Program-made: the position numbers and the translations under genes
Assembly: GCF_001984065.1 (NCBI RefSeq)
Contig: NZ_LYVP01000003.1
Location: 1-64,000 of the forward strand
Direction: 5' to 3'
From: Pseudomonas sp. KK4
GTDB taxonomy: Bacteria; Pseudomonadota; Gammaproteobacteria; Pseudomonadales; Pseudomonadaceae
DNA: 64,000 nucleotides
Shown here: one piece after another, positions 28,570 to 38,900 of the stretch
Numbering within the stretch: the first letter of the stretch is position 1
Layout: the number at the start of each line of letters is the position of its first letter
Notes under the pieces: model-generated
Told to the model about the DNA's origin: nothing
Database searches by the model: none
The model's input: the letters and a program-made list of their open reading frames with translations, nothing else

Positions 28570-28940
28570 ACAGGCTCTCTCTGCGCTCGGCGGCGCTTCT
28601 CAAACGGAAAGGGCGTTGCGCGATTGAATTTCGCAGCCCTGAAAAACGCGATTCTAACAGACGATCAGTGCAATTCGGCGCCTCTGTCCATCGCTTCTCT
28701 CTATAGAATGGTGCATTCCGGGCGGATTCCAAGGGCTCAATCGTCATGGCCGTCGGGATTTCACAATCCGGGTTCCGTTTTTCCCGGCCCTGTGATATAA
28801 AATGCGCCGCTTTCCGGGGATGCCCCGTAAGGCTTAAATCCACACACGTGTCGACACGATGACCTGGGTGCCTTCAGCTGATGCTGCTGGTTGGTCATTG
28901 GGATACGTGGAGGCCAAACCCGACTTATTAAGGAACTATC
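28570..28940. other. Divergent map/rpsB control region and rpsB leader
   Basis: 371 bases without a credible gene. It holds the outward promoter region of map on the left, the rpsB promoter at 28773-28801, and then a leader of about 130 bases with a stable hairpin CGGGG-ATG-CCCCG (28815-28827) and a perfect 12-bp palindrome CGTGTCGACACG (28847-28858). Ribosomal protein S2 represses its own operon through the leader in E. coli; similar control here is inferred. Short reading frames crossing this region look like shadows. Confidence 0.6.
28773..28801 (+). promoter_or_regulatory. Putative sigma-70 promoter of rpsB-tsf
   Basis: TTCCGT at 28773-28778 and TATAAA at 28796-28801 with an ideal 17-bp spacer, about 140 bases before the rpsB start. 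Confidence 0.55.
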
Positions 28941-29678
28941 ATGTCCCAAGTCAACATGCGCGATATGCTGAAGGCCGGTGTGCACTTCGGTCACCAGACC
29001 CGTTACTGGAACCCGAAAATGGGCAAGTACATTTTCGGCGCGCGCAACAAGATCCACATCATCAACCTTGAAAAAACCCTGCCAATGTTCAACGAAGCGC
29101 TGACTTTCGTAGAGCGTCTGGCCCAGGGCAAAAACAAGATTCTGTTCGTCGGCACCAAGCGTTCCGCTGGCAAGATCGTTGCTGAAGAAGCAGCACGTTG
29201 CGGTTCGCCGTACGTCGATCACCGCTGGTTGGGCGGCATGCTGACCAACTTCAAGACCATCCGTGCTTCCATCAAGCGTCTGCGTGACCTTGAAGTACAA
29301 GCCGAAGACGGTACTTTCGCCAAGCTGACCAAGAAAGAAGCGCTGATGCGCTCCCGTGACCTGGAAAAGCTGGATCGTTCCCTGGGTGGTATCAAGGACA
29401 TGGGCGGTCTGCCAGACGCTCTGTTCGTTATCGACGTTGATCACGAGCGCATCGCGATTACCGAAGCCAACAAGCTGGGCATCCCGGTTATCGGCGTAGT
29501 CGATACCAACAGCAGCCCGGAAGGCGTTGACTACATCATCCCAGGCAACGATGACGCAATCCGCGCCATCCAGCTGTACATGGGTTCGATGGCTGACGCT
29601 GTTATCCGTGGTCGCAACAACGTTGCTGGCGGCACCGAAGTTTTCGTTGAAGAAGCTCCGGCAGCTGCAGCTGAGTAA
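28941..29678 (+). CDS. rpsB: 30S ribosomal protein S2
   Basis: A 245-residue small-subunit protein needed late in 30S assembly and for mRNA binding via S1. The opening [20 protein letters not shown] and the block [15 protein letters not shown] are S2 signatures. Start ATG follows AAGGAAC. Codon use is strongly biased, as expected for an abundant protein. A rho-independent terminator (29708-29736) separates it from tsf, so tsf may depend on readthrough or its own promoter. Confidence 0.99.
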   Translation: MSQVNMRDMLKAGVHFGHQTRYWNPKMGKYIFGARNKIHIINLEKTLPMFNEALTFVERLAQGKNKILFVGTKRSAGKIVAEEAARCGSPYVDHRWLGGMLTNFKTIRASIKRLRDLEVQAEDGTFAKLTKKEALMRSRDLEKLDRSLGGIKDMGGLPDALFVIDVDHERIAITEANKLGIPVIGVVDTNSSPEGVDYIIPGNDDAIRAIQLYMGSMADAVIRGRNNVAGGTEVFVEEAPAAAAE

Positions 29679-29707
29679 TTGACGCCCCTGGCGTTGACTC
29701 AGTAAGC

Positions 29708-29736
29708 AAAAAGGGGGCTTGGCCCCCTTTTTGCCA
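29708..29736 (+). terminator. Terminator after rpsB
   Basis: Strong hairpin AAGGGGGC-TTG-GCCCCCTT followed by T residues, 30 bases after the rpsB stop. It probably attenuates rather than stops expression of tsf. Confidence 0.85.
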
Positions 29737-29869
29737 CCTTGAAAACCATTTGTCGGCGCCCACTGCCTTATTTGTAATGTGCGGCAGCTAACAAGGGTGG
29801 TTCGGGAAGAATTGAACGCCCGTTCGATCGGGTGGAATGGTTGATAACCTATCCAAGAGGAATTTTGAA

Positions 29870-30733
29870 ATGGCAGAGATTACTGCAGCGTTGGTCAAAG
29901 AACTGCGCGAGCGTACTGGCGAAGGCATGATGGACTGCAAAAAGGCCTTGACCAAGGCTGGCGGCGACATCGAAAAAGCCATTGATGACATGCGTGCTTC
30001 GGGCGCCATCAAGGCTGCCAAAAAGGCTGGCAACGTTGCCGCTGAAGGCGCTATCGCCATCAAGGCCGACGACAAGTCCGCCGTGCTGCTGGAAGTCAAC
30101 TCGCAGACCGACTTCCTGGCCCTGCAAGACGACTTCAAGAACTTCGTGGCTGCCAGCGTAGAAAAAGCCTTCGCTGAAAAACTGACCGACGCAGCTCCGC
30201 TGATCGCCGCTCAGGAATCGGCTCGTGAAGCCCTGGTGGCCAAAGTTGGCGAAAACGTCAACATCCGTCGCCTGGTTCGCGTTGAAGGCGACGTGGTCGG
30301 CACTTACCTGCACGGTAACAAGATCGGTGTCGCTGTTGTTCTCAAGGGCGGCGATGTTCAGCTGGCCAAAGAGATCGCCATGCACGTGGCGGCAAGCAAC
30401 CCTGAGTTCCTGCTGCCATCGCAGGTTTCGCCGGAAGCCATCGAGCGCGAGAAGGGTGTTTTCCTGACCCTGAACGAAGACAAGATGAAAGGCAAGCCAG
30501 CTGAAATCGTCGAGAAGATGATTGCCGGCCGTATCACCAAGTTCCTGGCTGAAGCCAGCCTGGTTGAGCAAGCTTTCGTAATGAACCCGGAAGTCACCGT
30601 GGGTGCTCTGGCCAAGAAAGCCGGCGCTGAAATCGTTTCCTTCACCTACTTCAAAGTCGGCGAAGGCATCGAGAAGCCAGTAGACAACTTCGCTGAAGAA
30701 GTTGCCGCACAACTGGCTGCTGCCAAGCAATAA
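29870..30733 (+). CDS. tsf: Elongation factor Ts
   Basis: A 287-residue nucleotide exchange factor for EF-Tu. The conserved TALVKELRERTGEGMMDCKK (residues 5-25) forms the N-terminal UBA-like module, and TDFLALQDDFKNFV is the second signature. ATG 29870 follows AAGAGGA; the longer frame from 29837 lacks a ribosome binding site and extends beyond the family start. Length is typical for Pseudomonas. A terminator-like hairpin follows. Confidence 0.99.
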   Translation: MAEITAALVKELRERTGEGMMDCKKALTKAGGDIEKAIDDMRASGAIKAAKKAGNVAAEGAIAIKADDKSAVLLEVNSQTDFLALQDDFKNFVAASVEKAFAEKLTDAAPLIAAQESAREALVAKVGENVNIRRLVRVEGDVVGTYLHGNKIGVAVVLKGGDVQLAKEIAMHVAASNPEFLLPSQVSPEAIEREKGVFLTLNEDKMKGKPAEIVEKMIAGRITKFLAEASLVEQAFVMNPEVTVGALAKKAGAEIVSFTYFKVGEGIEKPVDNFAEEVAAQLAAAKQ

Positions 30734-30756
30734 GACGGTTTTTTAACTGTCGCCCT

Positions 30757-30793
30757 GAAGAGGCTGCCCGCTCACGCGCGCAGCCTCTTTTCA
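30757..30793 (+). terminator. Terminator after tsf
   Basis: Inverted repeat GAAGAGGCTGC/GCAGCCTCTTTTC around a GC-rich loop, 24 bases past the tsf stop, ending in a short T run. Confidence 0.75.
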
Positions 30794-30942
30794 GATGGGT
30801 TACCAATTTTAATTGGTTTCCGTTTGGAACTGGCTTACAAAGCCATGTTCCGATGGCGCTGAAGCAGCGCCACGCTAGAGTGAACGCCAGCTGAAAACAG
30901 CTCGCAAAGAATTTTTAAAATACGCCGCAGGAGAGATTCGCA

Positions 30943-31686
30943 ATGGCTCAGCAGGGCAGTGGTTATCAGGCTCGCTATAAACGCATTCTACTCAAACTTA
31001 GCGGCGAGGCCCTGATGGGCTCGGAAGAGTTCGGGATCGATCCGAAAGTTCTGGATCGCATGGCGCTGGAAGTCGGCCAGTTGGTCGGTATCGGTGTTCA
31101 GGTCGGTCTGGTCATCGGCGGTGGCAACCTGTTCCGCGGTGAGGCCCTGAGCAAGGCGGGCATGGACCGTGTCACCGGCGACCATATGGGCATGCTGGCC
31201 ACTGTGATGAACGCCCTGGCCATGCGCGATGCGCTGGAACGTGCCAATATCTCCGCAATCGTGATGTCGGCCATTTCCATGGTTGGCGTGACCGATCACT
31301 ATGATCGCCGCAAGGCCATGCGCCACCTGAACTCCAAGGATGTGGTGATTTTCGCGGCCGGTACCGGCAATCCGTTCTTTACCACGGATTCGGCAGCCTG
31401 CCTGCGTGCAATCGAAATCGATGCCGATGTCGTGCTCAAGGCAACCAAGGTCGATGGTGTCTACACTGCTGACCCGTTCAAAGACCCGCATGCCGAGAAG
31501 TTCGATCATCTGACCTACGATGAAGTACTGGATCGCAAGCTGGGTGTGATGGATCTGACGGCCATTTGCCTGTGCCGCGACCACAAGATGCCGCTGCGCG
31601 TATTTAACATGAACAAACCCGGCGCCCTGCTGAACATCGTGCACGGCGGCGCTGAAGGGACCCTGATCGAGGAAGGCCAACAATGA
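30943..31686 (+). CDS. pyrH: UMP kinase
   Basis: A 247-residue hexameric amino-acid-kinase-fold enzyme that phosphorylates UMP to UDP. Landmarks are [15 protein letters not shown], the glycine-rich [10 protein letters not shown] and the nucleotide-site segment [13 protein letters not shown]. The start has GGAGAG 8 bases upstream. A 209-base gap after tsf with a tsf terminator implies a separate promoter. The gene overlaps frr by 4 bases (ATGA), giving a pyrH-frr-uppS-cdsA-dxr unit. Confidence 0.98.
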   Translation: MAQQGSGYQARYKRILLKLSGEALMGSEEFGIDPKVLDRMALEVGQLVGIGVQVGLVIGGGNLFRGEALSKAGMDRVTGDHMGMLATVMNALAMRDALERANISAIVMSAISMVGVTDHYDRRKAMRHLNSKDVVIFAAGTGNPFFTTDSAACLRAIEIDADVVLKATKVDGVYTADPFKDPHAEKFDHLTYDEVLDRKLGVMDLTAICLCRDHKMPLRVFNMNKPGALLNIVHGGAEGTLIEEGQQ

Positions 31687-32240
31687 TCAACGAAATCAAG
31701 AAAGACGCTAAAGAGCGCATGCAGAAATCCGTGGAATCGCTGGCGCACAACTTCGGCCGTATTCGTACCGGCCAGGCGCACCCAAGCATCCTGGAAGGCG
31801 TGATGGTCCCGTATTACGGTGCCGACACCCCGATCAAGCAAGTGGCCAACATCACGGTCAAAGACGCCCGCACCCTGCAGGTCGTGGCGTTCGAGCGCAA
31901 TATGCTCGGCGCCGTGGACAAGGCGATCGGCAGCGCCGGTCTGAACCTGAACCCGACCAACCTGGGCGAATTGCTGTTGATCAGCATGCCGGCCCTGACC
32001 GAAGAGACCCGTCGCGGTTTCACCAAGCAAGCCCGTGATGTCGCAGAAGACGCCCGTGTTGCCGTGCGCAACATCCGTCGTGACGCCAACAGCTCGCTGA
32101 AGGATCTGGTCAAGGAAAAAGAGATCAGCGAAGACGAAGAGCGTCGCGCCACTGGCGAGATCGACGATCTGACCAAGAAGTTCGTGGCTGAAATCGACGC
32201 GAAGCTGGCAGAGAAAGAAAAAGACCTGATGGCCGTATAA
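31683..32240 (+). CDS. frr: Ribosome recycling factor
   Basis: A 185-residue tRNA-shaped protein that splits post-termination ribosomes with EF-G. Family blocks [20 protein letters not shown] and [20 protein letters not shown] are intact, and the length is exactly typical. It starts within the pyrH stop (ATGA). Confidence 0.99.
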   Translation: MINEIKKDAKERMQKSVESLAHNFGRIRTGQAHPSILEGVMVPYYGADTPIKQVANITVKDARTLQVVAFERNMLGAVDKAIGSAGLNLNPTNLGELLLISMPALTEETRRGFTKQARDVAEDARVAVRNIRRDANSSLKDLVKEKEISEDEERRATGEIDDLTKKFVAEIDAKLAEKEKDLMAV

Positions 32241-32253
32241 GGGTCACGTGTTA

Positions 32254-33009
32254 ATGGACAAGACCAAGCAGATTGCGCCGTCCGCGGTGCCGCGCCATGT
32301 CGCGATCATCATGGATGGCAATAATCGCTGGGCGAAAAAACGCTTTATGCCGGGTGTCGCCGGGCATAAAGCGGGTGTCGATGCAGTTCGTGCGGTGATC
32401 GAGGTGTGTGCAGAGTCCGGGGTCGAGGTATTGACCCTGTTCGCCTTCTCCAGCGAGAACTGGCAGCGTCCGGCCGATGAGGTCAGCGCCTTGATGGATC
32501 TGTTCTTCAAGGCGTTGCGTCGCGAGGCCAAGCGCCTGAATGACAACAACATCAGTTTGCGCATCATCGGCGATCGTTCACGGTTTCATCCGGAGTTGCA
32601 GGCCGCGATGCGTGAAGCCGAGGCGATGACCGTCGGTGCCAATCGTTTCGTCCTGCAGATCGCTGCCAATTACGGCGGTCAGTGGGACATTGCGCAAGCC
32701 GCGCAGCGCCTGGCTCGCGAGGTTCAGGCAGGCCATCTGCGTCCGGAAGACATCACGCCGGACCTGTTGCAAACCTGTCTGGCGACCGGTGATCTGCCAC
32801 TGCCGGACCTGTGCATTCGTACCGGCGGCGAACATCGCATCAGTAACTTCCTGCTCTGGCAACTGGCTTACGCCGAGTTGTACTTCTCCGACCTGTTCTG
32901 GCCGGACTTCAAACACGACGCCATGCGCAATGCGCTGGCCGATTTCGCATCCCGCCAGCGTCGCTTCGGTAAAACGAGCGAGCAGGTCGAGGCTGGAGCC
33001 CGGGTTTAA
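32254..33009 (+). CDS. uppS: Undecaprenyl diphosphate synthase
   Basis: A 251-residue cis-prenyltransferase that makes the C55 lipid carrier for peptidoglycan and O-antigen. The catalytic Asp is in HVAIIMDGNNRWAKKR (D21); FSSENWQRP and the C-terminal CIRTGGEHRISNFLLWQ are diagnostic. ATG 32254 is preferred over GTG 32248 because AAGGG is better spaced. Its stop overlaps the cdsA start by one base (TAATG). Confidence 0.97.
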   Translation: MDKTKQIAPSAVPRHVAIIMDGNNRWAKKRFMPGVAGHKAGVDAVRAVIEVCAESGVEVLTLFAFSSENWQRPADEVSALMDLFFKALRREAKRLNDNNISLRIIGDRSRFHPELQAAMREAEAMTVGANRFVLQIAANYGGQWDIAQAAQRLAREVQAGHLRPEDITPDLLQTCLATGDLPLPDLCIRTGGEHRISNFLLWQLAYAELYFSDLFWPDFKHDAMRNALADFASRQRRFGKTSEQVEAGARV

Positions 33010-33815
33010 TGCTTAAACAACGAATCATCACTGCGCTGATCCTGTTGCCGATTGCCCTGTGCGGGTTTTTCCTGCTCGAGGGTTCCGGCTTCGCATTGTT
33101 CATCGGGCTGGTCGTGACCCTCGGTGCCTGGGAGTGGGCGCGTCTGGCCGGCTTTACCGCGCAATCGTTCCGTGTGGCGTTCGCCGCCGTGGTCGCGTTG
33201 TTGCTGTTCGTCATGTACATCTTCCCCGGGCTCGCGCCTTGGGTGCTGGGCGCTTCGGTACTCTGGTGGGCGGTGGCGACCTATCTGGTGCTGACCTATC
33301 CACGCTCCAGCGAACACTGGGCCAGTGCGGCCTGCAAGCTGGTCATCGGTCTGCTGATCCTGCTGCCGGCCTGGCAGGGCCTGGTTCAGATCAAACAGCA
33401 GCCCCTGGGCAACTGGCTGATCATGGCGGTGATGGTGCTGGTCTGGGGGGCCGATATCGGCGCGTACTTTTCAGGTCGGGCCTTCGGCAAGCGCAAGCTG
33501 GCGCCGCAAGTCAGCCCAGGCAAGAGCTGGGAAGGCGTCTACGGCGGTCTGGTCCTGAGTCTGGTGATTACTGTGATCGTCGGCTTCGTTCGTGACTGGA
33601 CTGTTGCCGAACTGTTCAAGGGGCTGATCGGCGCGGCCGTGATTGTCTTCATCTCGGTAGTCGGCGATCTTACCGAGAGCATGTTCAAGCGTCAGTCCGG
33701 GATCAAGGACAGCAGTAACCTGCTGCCCGGTCATGGCGGCGTTCTGGACCGCATCGACAGCCTGACGGCTGCGATTCCCGTCTTTGCCGTACTGTTGTGG
33801 ATGGCCGCACCGTGA
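33009..33815 (+). CDS. cdsA: Phosphatidate cytidylyltransferase
   Basis: A 268-residue inner-membrane enzyme that makes CDP-diacylglycerol from CTP and phosphatidate. It has about eight hydrophobic segments and the complete CdsA signature near the C-terminus: [20 protein letters not shown] followed by GVLDRIDS. It is coupled to dxr by a GTGA overlap. Confidence 0.97.
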   Translation: MLKQRIITALILLPIALCGFFLLEGSGFALFIGLVVTLGAWEWARLAGFTAQSFRVAFAAVVALLLFVMYIFPGLAPWVLGASVLWWAVATYLVLTYPRSSEHWASAACKLVIGLLILLPAWQGLVQIKQQPLGNWLIMAVMVLVWGADIGAYFSGRAFGKRKLAPQVSPGKSWEGVYGGLVLSLVITVIVGFVRDWTVAELFKGLIGAAVIVFISVVGDLTESMFKRQSGIKDSSNLLPGHGGVLDRIDSLTAAIPVFAVLLWMAAP

Positions 33816-35002
33816 GCCGTCCACAGCAGATAACCGTTCTGGGGGCGACTGGCTCTATTGGCCTGAGCACTCTTGATGTCATCGCCCGCCATCCCGATCG
33901 CTATCAGGTCTTCGCGTTGAGCGGTTTTACACGCCTGAGGGAGTTGCTGGCCCTTTGTGTACGTCACACACCGCGCTTCGCTGTGGTGCCCGAGGCGGGC
34001 GCTGCCCGCATGCTGCAGGACGACCTGAGTGCAGCGGGTCTTTCCACGCGTGTGCTGGTGGGTGAAGAGGGCCTGTGTCAGGTCTCTGCCGACGCCGAGG
34101 TCGACGCAGTGATGGCGGCTATCGTCGGCGCTGCCGGCTTGCGTCCGACGCTGGCGGCCGTGGAGGCGGGCAAGAAAATCCTGCTGGCCAACAAGGAAGC
34201 GCTGGTCATGTCCGGCGCCCTGTTCATGCAGGCTGTACGCAAGAGCGGGTCGGTGCTGCTGCCGATCGACAGCGAGCACAATGCGATTTTCCAGTGCATG
34301 CCACGGGATTTTGCCCGCGGACTCGATGCGGTGGGGGTGCGTCGGATATTGCTCACCGCCTCTGGTGGTCCGTTCCGGCAGACGCCCTTGGCCGAGCTGG
34401 CCCATGTTTCACCTGATCAGGCCTGCGCTCACCCGAACTGGTCCATGGGGCGCAAGATTTCGGTCGATTCGGCCAGCATGATGAACAAAGGGCTGGAGTT
34501 GATCGAGGCCTGCTGGCTGTTCGATGCCCAGCCGTCTCAGGTCGAGGTGGTGATTCATCCCCAGAGTGTGATCCACTCACTGGTCGACTACGTCGATGGC
34601 TCGGTGTTGGCTCAATTGGGTAACCCGGACATGCGCACCCCCATCGCCAATGCACTGGCATGGCCTGAGCGAATTGACTCGGGGGTGCCGCCGCTGGACT
34701 TGTTCGCCATCGCACGCCTTGATTTCGAAGCGCCGGACGAAGAGCGTTTCCCTTGCCTGCGCTTGGCTCGCCAGGCAGCCGAAGCGGGCAATAGCGCACC
34801 GGCCATGCTCAATGCGGCGAATGAAGTCGCTGTTGCAGCGTTTCTCGACGGACGGGTTCGTTACCCGGAAATCGCGAGTATCATCGAAGACACCTTGAAT
34901 CTTGAGCCTGTAGTGGCTGTGGATGATCTGGAGGCCGTGTTCACGGCGGATACGAAGGCCCGTGTGCTGGCCGGGCAATGGTTGAGTCGCCACGGGCGAT
35001 AA
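33812..35002 (+). CDS. dxr: 1-deoxy-D-xylulose-5-phosphate reductoisomerase
   Basis: A 396-residue NADPH and metal-dependent enzyme making 2-C-methyl-D-erythritol 4-phosphate, the second step of the MEP isoprenoid pathway. The cofactor loop is [15 protein letters not shown] (from residue 9); the metal and substrate segment is [13 protein letters not shown], and the flexible-loop region includes ASGGPFR and HPNWSMG. The GTG start at 33812 overlaps the cdsA stop, giving the standard N-terminus [11 protein letters not shown]. Two other MEP genes, ispD and ispF, are also in this window. Confidence 0.97.
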   Translation: MSRPQQITVLGATGSIGLSTLDVIARHPDRYQVFALSGFTRLRELLALCVRHTPRFAVVPEAGAARMLQDDLSAAGLSTRVLVGEEGLCQVSADAEVDAVMAAIVGAAGLRPTLAAVEAGKKILLANKEALVMSGALFMQAVRKSGSVLLPIDSEHNAIFQCMPRDFARGLDAVGVRRILLTASGGPFRQTPLAELAHVSPDQACAHPNWSMGRKISVDSASMMNKGLELIEACWLFDAQPSQVEVVIHPQSVIHSLVDYVDGSVLAQLGNPDMRTPIANALAWPERIDSGVPPLDLFAIARLDFEAPDEERFPCLRLARQAAEAGNSAPAMLNAANEVAVAAFLDGRVRYPEIASIIEDTLNLEPVVAVDDLEAVFTADTKARVLAGQWLSRHGR

Positions 35003-35054
35003 TGCTGCAAGGCGTTGGCCCATGTGGCACCAGACAGGAATGCGGAGAAAGTAG

Positions 35055-36407
35055 ATGAGCGCGCTCTATATGATTGTCGGCACCCTGGTGGCGTTGGGTG
35101 TGCTGGTCACCTTCCACGAGTTCGGCCATTTCTGGGTCGCGCGTCGCTGTGGGGTCAAGGTGCTGCGTTTCTCCGTAGGCTTTGGCATGCCGTTGCTTCG
35201 CTGGCACGACAAGCAGGGCACCGAGTTTGTGGTGGCGGCCATTCCGCTGGGTGGTTACGTGAAAATGCTCGATGAGCGTGAAGGCGAAGTGCCGGTCGAT
35301 CAGCTCGAGCATTCTTTCAATCGCAAATCGGTTCGTCAGCGCATCGCCATCGTCGCAGCCGGGCCGATTGCCAACTTCCTGTTGGCGCTCGTGTTCTTCT
35401 GGGTGTTGGCCATGCTCGGCAGCGAGCAGGTGCGTCCGGTTATCGGTGCCGTGGAGTCGGGCAGTATTGCCGCCAAGGCGGGTTTGAATGCGGGCCAGGA
35501 AATCGTTTCGATCGACGGCGAGCCAGTCACTGGCTGGGCTGCGGTAAATCTGCAGTTGGTTCGCCGCCTTGGGGAGAGCGGTTCCCTTAAGTTGTTGGTT
35601 CGTGAACAGGGTTCCACGGTGGATTCGCCGCGCGAGCTGGCTCTGGATAACTGGCTCAAGGGGGCCGACGAGCCGGATCCGATTCGATCTCTGGGTATCC
35701 GCCCATGGCGTCCTGCGCTGCCACCGATTCTGGCCGAACTTGATCCGAATGGCCCTGCGCAGGCTGCCGGGCTGAAGATGGGCGATCGTCTGCTGGCCCT
35801 GGACGGCAAGTCGCTGGACGACTGGCAGCAGGTGGTCGATACCGTCCGTATGCGTCCTGATACCAAAATTGTGCTGCGGGTCGAGCGCGATGGTGCTCAA
35901 ATCGACGTCCCTGTCACACTGGCTGCGCGTGGCGAGAAAAAGGCGCCGAGTGGTTATCTTGGGGCTGGGGTGAAGGCGGTCGATTGGCCACCAGAGATGA
36001 TTCGAGAGGTCAGTTACGGTCCTGTGGCCGCGATTGGCGAGGGGGCTCGACGTACCTGGACCATGAGCGTGCTGACCCTCGATTCACTGAAGAAAATGTT
36101 GTTCGGCGAGCTCTCGGTAAAAAACTTGAGTGGACCGATAACCATTGCTAAAGTGGCGGGCGCTTCGGCCCAGTCGGGTGTCGCTGATTTCCTGAATTTC
36201 CTTGCTTATCTGAGTATTAGCCTGGGGGTTCTGAATTTGCTGCCCATTCCTGTGCTGGATGGGGGGCATTTGTTGTTTTATCTGATCGAGTGGGCGCGTG
36301 GTCGTCCCTTGTCGGATCGGGTGCAAGGTTGGGGGATACAGATCGGTATCAGTTTGGTGGTCGGAGTGATGTTGCTCGCTCTGGTCAATGATCTAGGCCG
36401 TCTGTAA
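35055..36407 (+). CDS. rseP: Site-2 zinc metalloprotease RseP (MucP)
   Basis: A 450-residue inner-membrane protease that cuts the anti-sigma factor RseA/MucA within the membrane to release the envelope-stress sigma factor. The zinc motif HEFGH is at residues 21-25 in the first helix, and the second active-site motif is NLLPIPVLDGGHL near the C-terminus. Two PDZ domains lie between (about 115-200 and 205-290). It stands between dxr and bamA, the conserved gamma-proteobacterial order linking outer-membrane assembly with its stress response. Confidence 0.97.
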   Translation: MSALYMIVGTLVALGVLVTFHEFGHFWVARRCGVKVLRFSVGFGMPLLRWHDKQGTEFVVAAIPLGGYVKMLDEREGEVPVDQLEHSFNRKSVRQRIAIVAAGPIANFLLALVFFWVLAMLGSEQVRPVIGAVESGSIAAKAGLNAGQEIVSIDGEPVTGWAAVNLQLVRRLGESGSLKLLVREQGSTVDSPRELALDNWLKGADEPDPIRSLGIRPWRPALPPILAELDPNGPAQAAGLKMGDRLLALDGKSLDDWQQVVDTVRMRPDTKIVLRVERDGAQIDVPVTLAARGEKKAPSGYLGAGVKAVDWPPEMIREVSYGPVAAIGEGARRTWTMSVLTLDSLKKMLFGELSVKNLSGPITIAKVAGASAQSGVADFLNFLAYLSISLGVLNLLPIPVLDGGHLLFYLIEWARGRPLSDRVQGWGIQIGISLVVGVMLLALVNDLGRL

Positions 36408-36479
36408 CGTCGCTGAATTGCGAATCTGCCGCATTTTGCGGCAGTTTGTTTATTGCCAGTTGGAATAAGAAAGGACTTC

Positions 36480-38855
36480 ATGAAACGTCTGCTGCTAACT
36501 GCGGTTCTCACCGTATTGATGATCGCCGAAGTTCACGCCGAGTCCTTCACTATCTCTGATATTCGCGTCAATGGCCTCCAGCGGGTCTCCGCGGGTAGCG
36601 TCTTTGGTGCTTTGCCGTTGAACGTCGGTGAACAGGCGGATGATCGTCGCCTGGTGGAATCCACTCGTGCGTTGTTCAAAACCGGTTTCTTTCAAGATAT
36701 CCAGCTGGGTCGCGATGGCAACGTTCTTGTCATTACGGTAGTCGAGCGTCCATCGGTTGCCAGTATCGAGATCGAAGGTAACAAGGCGATCTCCACCGAA
36801 GACCTGATGAAGGGCCTCAAGCAATCCGGTCTGGCCGAAGGCGAGATCTTCCAGCGCGCCACCCTCGAAGGCGTGCGCAACGAACTGCAGCGCCAGTACG
36901 TCGCGCAAGGTCGCTACTCGGCCACCGTCGACACCGAAGTGGTGCCGCAGCCGCGTAACCGCGTCGGGCTGAAGGTCAACATCAACGAAGGCACTGTTGC
37001 CGCTATCCAGCACATCAACGTGGTGGGCAACACCGTTTTCCCGGACGAAGACCTGATCGACCTGTTCGAGCTCAAGACCACCAACTGGCTGTCGTTCTTC
37101 AAGAATGATGACAAGTACGCCCGTGAAAAACTCTCCGGTGACCTGGAGCGTCTGCGTTCCTACTACCTGGACCGCGGCTATATCAACATGGATATCGCTT
37201 CGACCCAGGTGTCCATCACGCCGGACAAGAAACACGTCTACATCACCGTCAACATCAACGAAGGTGACAAGTACACCGTTCGCGATGTGAAACTGAGCGG
37301 TGACCTGAAAGTGCCTGAAGACCAGGTCAAGTCCCTGCTGCTGGTGCAGAAAGGTCAGGTGTTCTCGCGCAAGCTGATGACCACCACTTCCGAGCTGATC
37401 ACCCGTCGTCTGGGTAACGAGGGTTACACCTTCGCCAACGTCAACGGCGTGCCGCAGCCTCACGACGATGATCACACCGTAGACATTACTTTCGCTGTCG
37501 ATCCAGGCAAGCGCGCCTACGTCAACCGCATCAACTTCCGTGGCAACACCAAGTCGGAAGACGAAGTGCTGCGTCGTGAGATGCGCCAGATGGAAGGCGG
37601 CTGGGCTTCGACCTACCTGATCGACCAGTCCAAGACCCGTCTTGAGCGCCTGGGCTTCTTCAAGGAAGTCAACGTTGAAACTCCAGCCGTACCGGGTGTC
37701 GACGATCAGGTTGATGTGAACTACAGCGTAGAAGAACAAGCCTCCGGTTCGATCACCGCCAGCGTCGGTTTCGCCCAGAGCGCGGGTCTTATCCTTGGTG
37801 GTTCGATCACCCAGAACAACTTCCTGGGTACCGGTAACAAGGTCAGCATCGGCCTGACTCGAAGCGAATACCAGAGCCGTTATAACTTCGGTTATGTCGA
37901 CCCCTACTGGACTGCCGATGGCGTGAGCCTGGGCTACAACGCCTTCTACCGCACCACCGACTACAAAGACCTCGACGTCGACGTAGCGAGCTATGCCGTA
38001 GACAGCCTGGGTGCAGGCGTGAGCGTCGGCTACCCGATCAGCGAGACTTCGCGTCTGACCTTCGGCCTGACCGCACAGCAGGACAAGATCAAGACCGGCG
38101 TATACACCGTTGATGAAATCTTCGACTTCGTTAACAAGGAAGGCGACAACTACCTGAACTTCAAGGCGTCTGCCGGTTGGTCCGAATCGACCCTGAACAA
38201 AGGCGTGTTGGCGACCCGTGGCCATTCCCAGAGCCTGGTGCTGGAAACCACGACTCCAGGCAGCGACCTGTCGTTCTTCAAGCTGGATTACCGTGGCCAG
38301 TTGTTCCAGCCACTGAGCGAAAACTACACCATGCGCCTGCACACCGAGTTGGGGTATGGCGACGGTTACGGTTCTACCGATGGCTTGCCATTCTACGAAA
38401 ACTACTATGCTGGTGGTTTCAACTCGGTTCGTGGCTTCAAGGACAGTACGTTGGGTCCGCGCAGTACGCCAAGTACCGGCAAGAACCCTGGCACCGCGGT
38501 TGACCCGGACCAGGATCCACTGCCGTTCGGTGGTAACGTCCTGATCCAGGGTGGTGTGGAGGTTCTGTTCCCACTGCCGTTCGTCAAGGATCAGCGTTCC
38601 TTGCGTACTTCGGTATTCTGGGACGTGGGTAACGTGTTCGACTCGTCGTGCTCTGATACCACTAACGCCGATGGCACGAAGTCCAACACCAAGTGCAACG
38701 ACATCAGCTTGACTAATATGGCCAGTTCCGTCGGTGTGGGTGTGACCTGGGTCACCGCACTGGGTCCTCTGAGTTTCGCCCTGGCCATGCCGGTCAAGAA
38801 ACCGGATGACGCTGAAACTCAAGTGTTCCAATTCTCCCTCGGTCAGACGTTCTAA
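36480..38855 (+). CDS. bamA: Outer-membrane protein assembly factor BamA
   Basis: A 791-residue Omp85-family protein, core of the beta-barrel assembly machine. A signal peptide (cleaved after VHA, residue 20) is followed by five POTRA domains (about 21-420) and a C-terminal 16-strand barrel. The conserved VRGF of loop 6 occurs in NSVRGFKDSTLGP, and the barrel ends in Phe (FSLGQTF). ATG 36480 follows AAAGGA; the upstream extension MPVGIRKDF would destroy the signal peptide. Called Opr86 in P. aeruginosa. Confidence 0.98.
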   Translation: MKRLLLTAVLTVLMIAEVHAESFTISDIRVNGLQRVSAGSVFGALPLNVGEQADDRRLVESTRALFKTGFFQDIQLGRDGNVLVITVVERPSVASIEIEGNKAISTEDLMKGLKQSGLAEGEIFQRATLEGVRNELQRQYVAQGRYSATVDTEVVPQPRNRVGLKVNINEGTVAAIQHINVVGNTVFPDEDLIDLFELKTTNWLSFFKNDDKYAREKLSGDLERLRSYYLDRGYINMDIASTQVSITPDKKHVYITVNINEGDKYTVRDVKLSGDLKVPEDQVKSLLLVQKGQVFSRKLMTTTSELITRRLGNEGYTFANVNGVPQPHDDDHTVDITFAVDPGKRAYVNRINFRGNTKSEDEVLRREMRQMEGGWASTYLIDQSKTRLERLGFFKEVNVETPAVPGVDDQVDVNYSVEEQASGSITASVGFAQSAGLILGGSITQNNFLGTGNKVSIGLTRSEYQSRYNFGYVDPYWTADGVSLGYNAFYRTTDYKDLDVDVASYAVDSLGAGVSVGYPISETSRLTFGLTAQQDKIKTGVYTVDEIFDFVNKEGDNYLNFKASAGWSESTLNKGVLATRGHSQSLVLETTTPGSDLSFFKLDYRGQLFQPLSENYTMRLHTELGYGDGYGSTDGLPFYENYYAGGFNSVRGFKDSTLGPRSTPSTGKNPGTAVDPDQDPLPFGGNVLIQGGVEVLFPLPFVKDQRSLRTSVFWDVGNVFDSSCSDTTNADGTKSNTKCNDISLTNMASSVGVGVTWVTALGPLSFALAMPVKKPDDAETQVFQFSLGQTF

Positions 38856-38900
38856 GCGTTTGACCCAAGATAACGACAATGGATTTTGTAGGAGTGCATC

